Assembly (NCBI RefSeq): GCF_910592395.1
Contig: NC_088309.1
Location: forward strand, 9,116,501-9,180,500
Reading direction: 5' to 3'
DNA length: 64,000 nt
Source: Lineus longissimus
Taxonomy: Eukaryota > Nemertea > Pilidiophora > Heteronemertea > Lineidae
Positions 63,131 to 64,000 of this stretch are shown piece by piece. The first letter of the stretch is position 1; each line of letters opens with the position of its first letter. The notes under the pieces were generated by a model that ran no database searches, was not told the DNA's origin, and saw nothing but the letters and a program-made list of their open reading frames with translations. The position numbers were made by a program, and so were the translations under genes.

Positions 63131-64000
63131 ACATTTCATTCACTCGTTTATTTTGGCTTGTTTAAAACTTAAACGTGCCAAATTAAGTGCGCCCGAGTGA
63201 ATAAAAGTGCTTTTTCATTTCATGCAACTATCAACCTAACGCTTTGCAATCATATTACATGTACATGTACATCTAAACGTGATCTTCAATTTGATGTATA
63301 GAATGTGTTCGTTTAGTTTGGCTTGTTTCATTTGGCTCGTTTCGTTATTAAACAATAATTGCATGCATTTGGTGATAGTTGGAAATGTAAAAAAATCGCC
63401 GAAAGAAAAAATTCTATAATGTACCAAGAGGTACTCACGTTGATAAATAGAGCAGCAGTGAACTTTAGATTTTATTGACTACGTTTGTTTGATTAATCGA
63501 TACAACGACATCGTATCCCTTTTAAGCATCCGCTGGACGGATCGCCCAGGTGACCCGATCAGCTCAAGATTCAAGCAAATTCCAAAACATTTTGTAAACC
63601 AAAACAAGTTGGGCACAACGAAATTGTCTATTATAGACACAAGGTTTAGTGGGCAATCCAAGCGTACATATCATGATCATGATTTATTCAGCTTTGCCTG
63701 CTGCGTGAATAGTCATGAAAACGGTTGAAAGAAAATATAAAAAACAAAACTCACCACATGTCACATCGTTTTTTCTAAAACTGGTTGTCCAAACAGATAC
63801 GTCATTATTTTATTCATGCATAACAGATATTTTTTTATAATGTACAATGCGGTTCATTATAACAGCATACATAAGCAGCCGGCCAAGCGGAAATTCGGTT
63901 TCGAAATTGTCAATTCTTAATTCGTTGACGTGAATAAGGATCATGATCGCAAAGTGGCTAAGGAAAGTTTTAGTCCTCTTCAGTGCTTCATGAGAAATAA
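63131..64000. other. Right-edge sequence without supported gene
   Basis: AT-rich sequence containing an ACATGTACATGTACAT microsatellite-like stretch near 63257. Short open frames exist on both strands near 63480-63730, but I see no domain, start context or splice evidence to call a gene. Confidence 0.4.

Overview
The window is metazoan nuclear DNA with intron-rich genes, GT-AG splicing and many short non-autonomous mobile elements. The proteins are animal families (class XVIII myosin, LIM kinase). The DNA is rich in the short motifs ACATGTA and TAGGCCTA and in small inverted-repeat and tRNA-derived elements of the kind common in marine invertebrates. I cannot name the species. An echinoderm, hemichordate, lancelet or lophotrochozoan would all fit.

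Three genes are supported by exon-by-exon translation with consistent splice phase. (1) Positions 1-11924, plus strand: the 3' part of a MYO18-like unconventional myosin gene. It covers the end of the IQ/neck and the whole coiled-coil tail over 19 exons (822 codons plus stop); the motor lies off the left edge. (2) Positions 15670-30605, plus strand: a complete LIM-domain kinase in 14 coding exons (662 aa) with two LIM domains, a PDZ domain and a kinase domain with all catalytic residues. (3) Positions 41892-59389, minus strand: a six-exon gene for a 2,706-aa protein that I do not recognise. It is mostly low-complexity and probably disordered, with several nuclear-localisation-like basic clusters, a short coiled coil, a SUMO-interaction-like motif and a C-terminal MYND zinc finger split by the last intron. 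Its two giant exons (about 4.0 and 3.0 kb) carry most of the protein. This is the best candidate in the window for something undescribed.

LIMK and the MYND gene are convergent. The 11.3 kb between their stop codons has no gene I can support; it holds 3' UTR candidates, a triplicated 254-bp block, 43-bp and 33-bp minisatellites and a hairpin element with a G/C homopolymer stem. The region from 59.4 kb to the end is upstream of the MYND gene and holds a ~200-bp AT-rich satellite.

The most notable non-coding signals are: a 21-bp minisatellite in LIMK that has copied a strong 5' splice site about nine times; a nine-codon upstream ORF ending two bases before the LIMK start; a dispersed repeat carrying the same DR3 nuclear-receptor-type element three times; and several near-perfect inverted-repeat elements. 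No tRNA, rRNA, CRISPR or intact transposase gene was seen.
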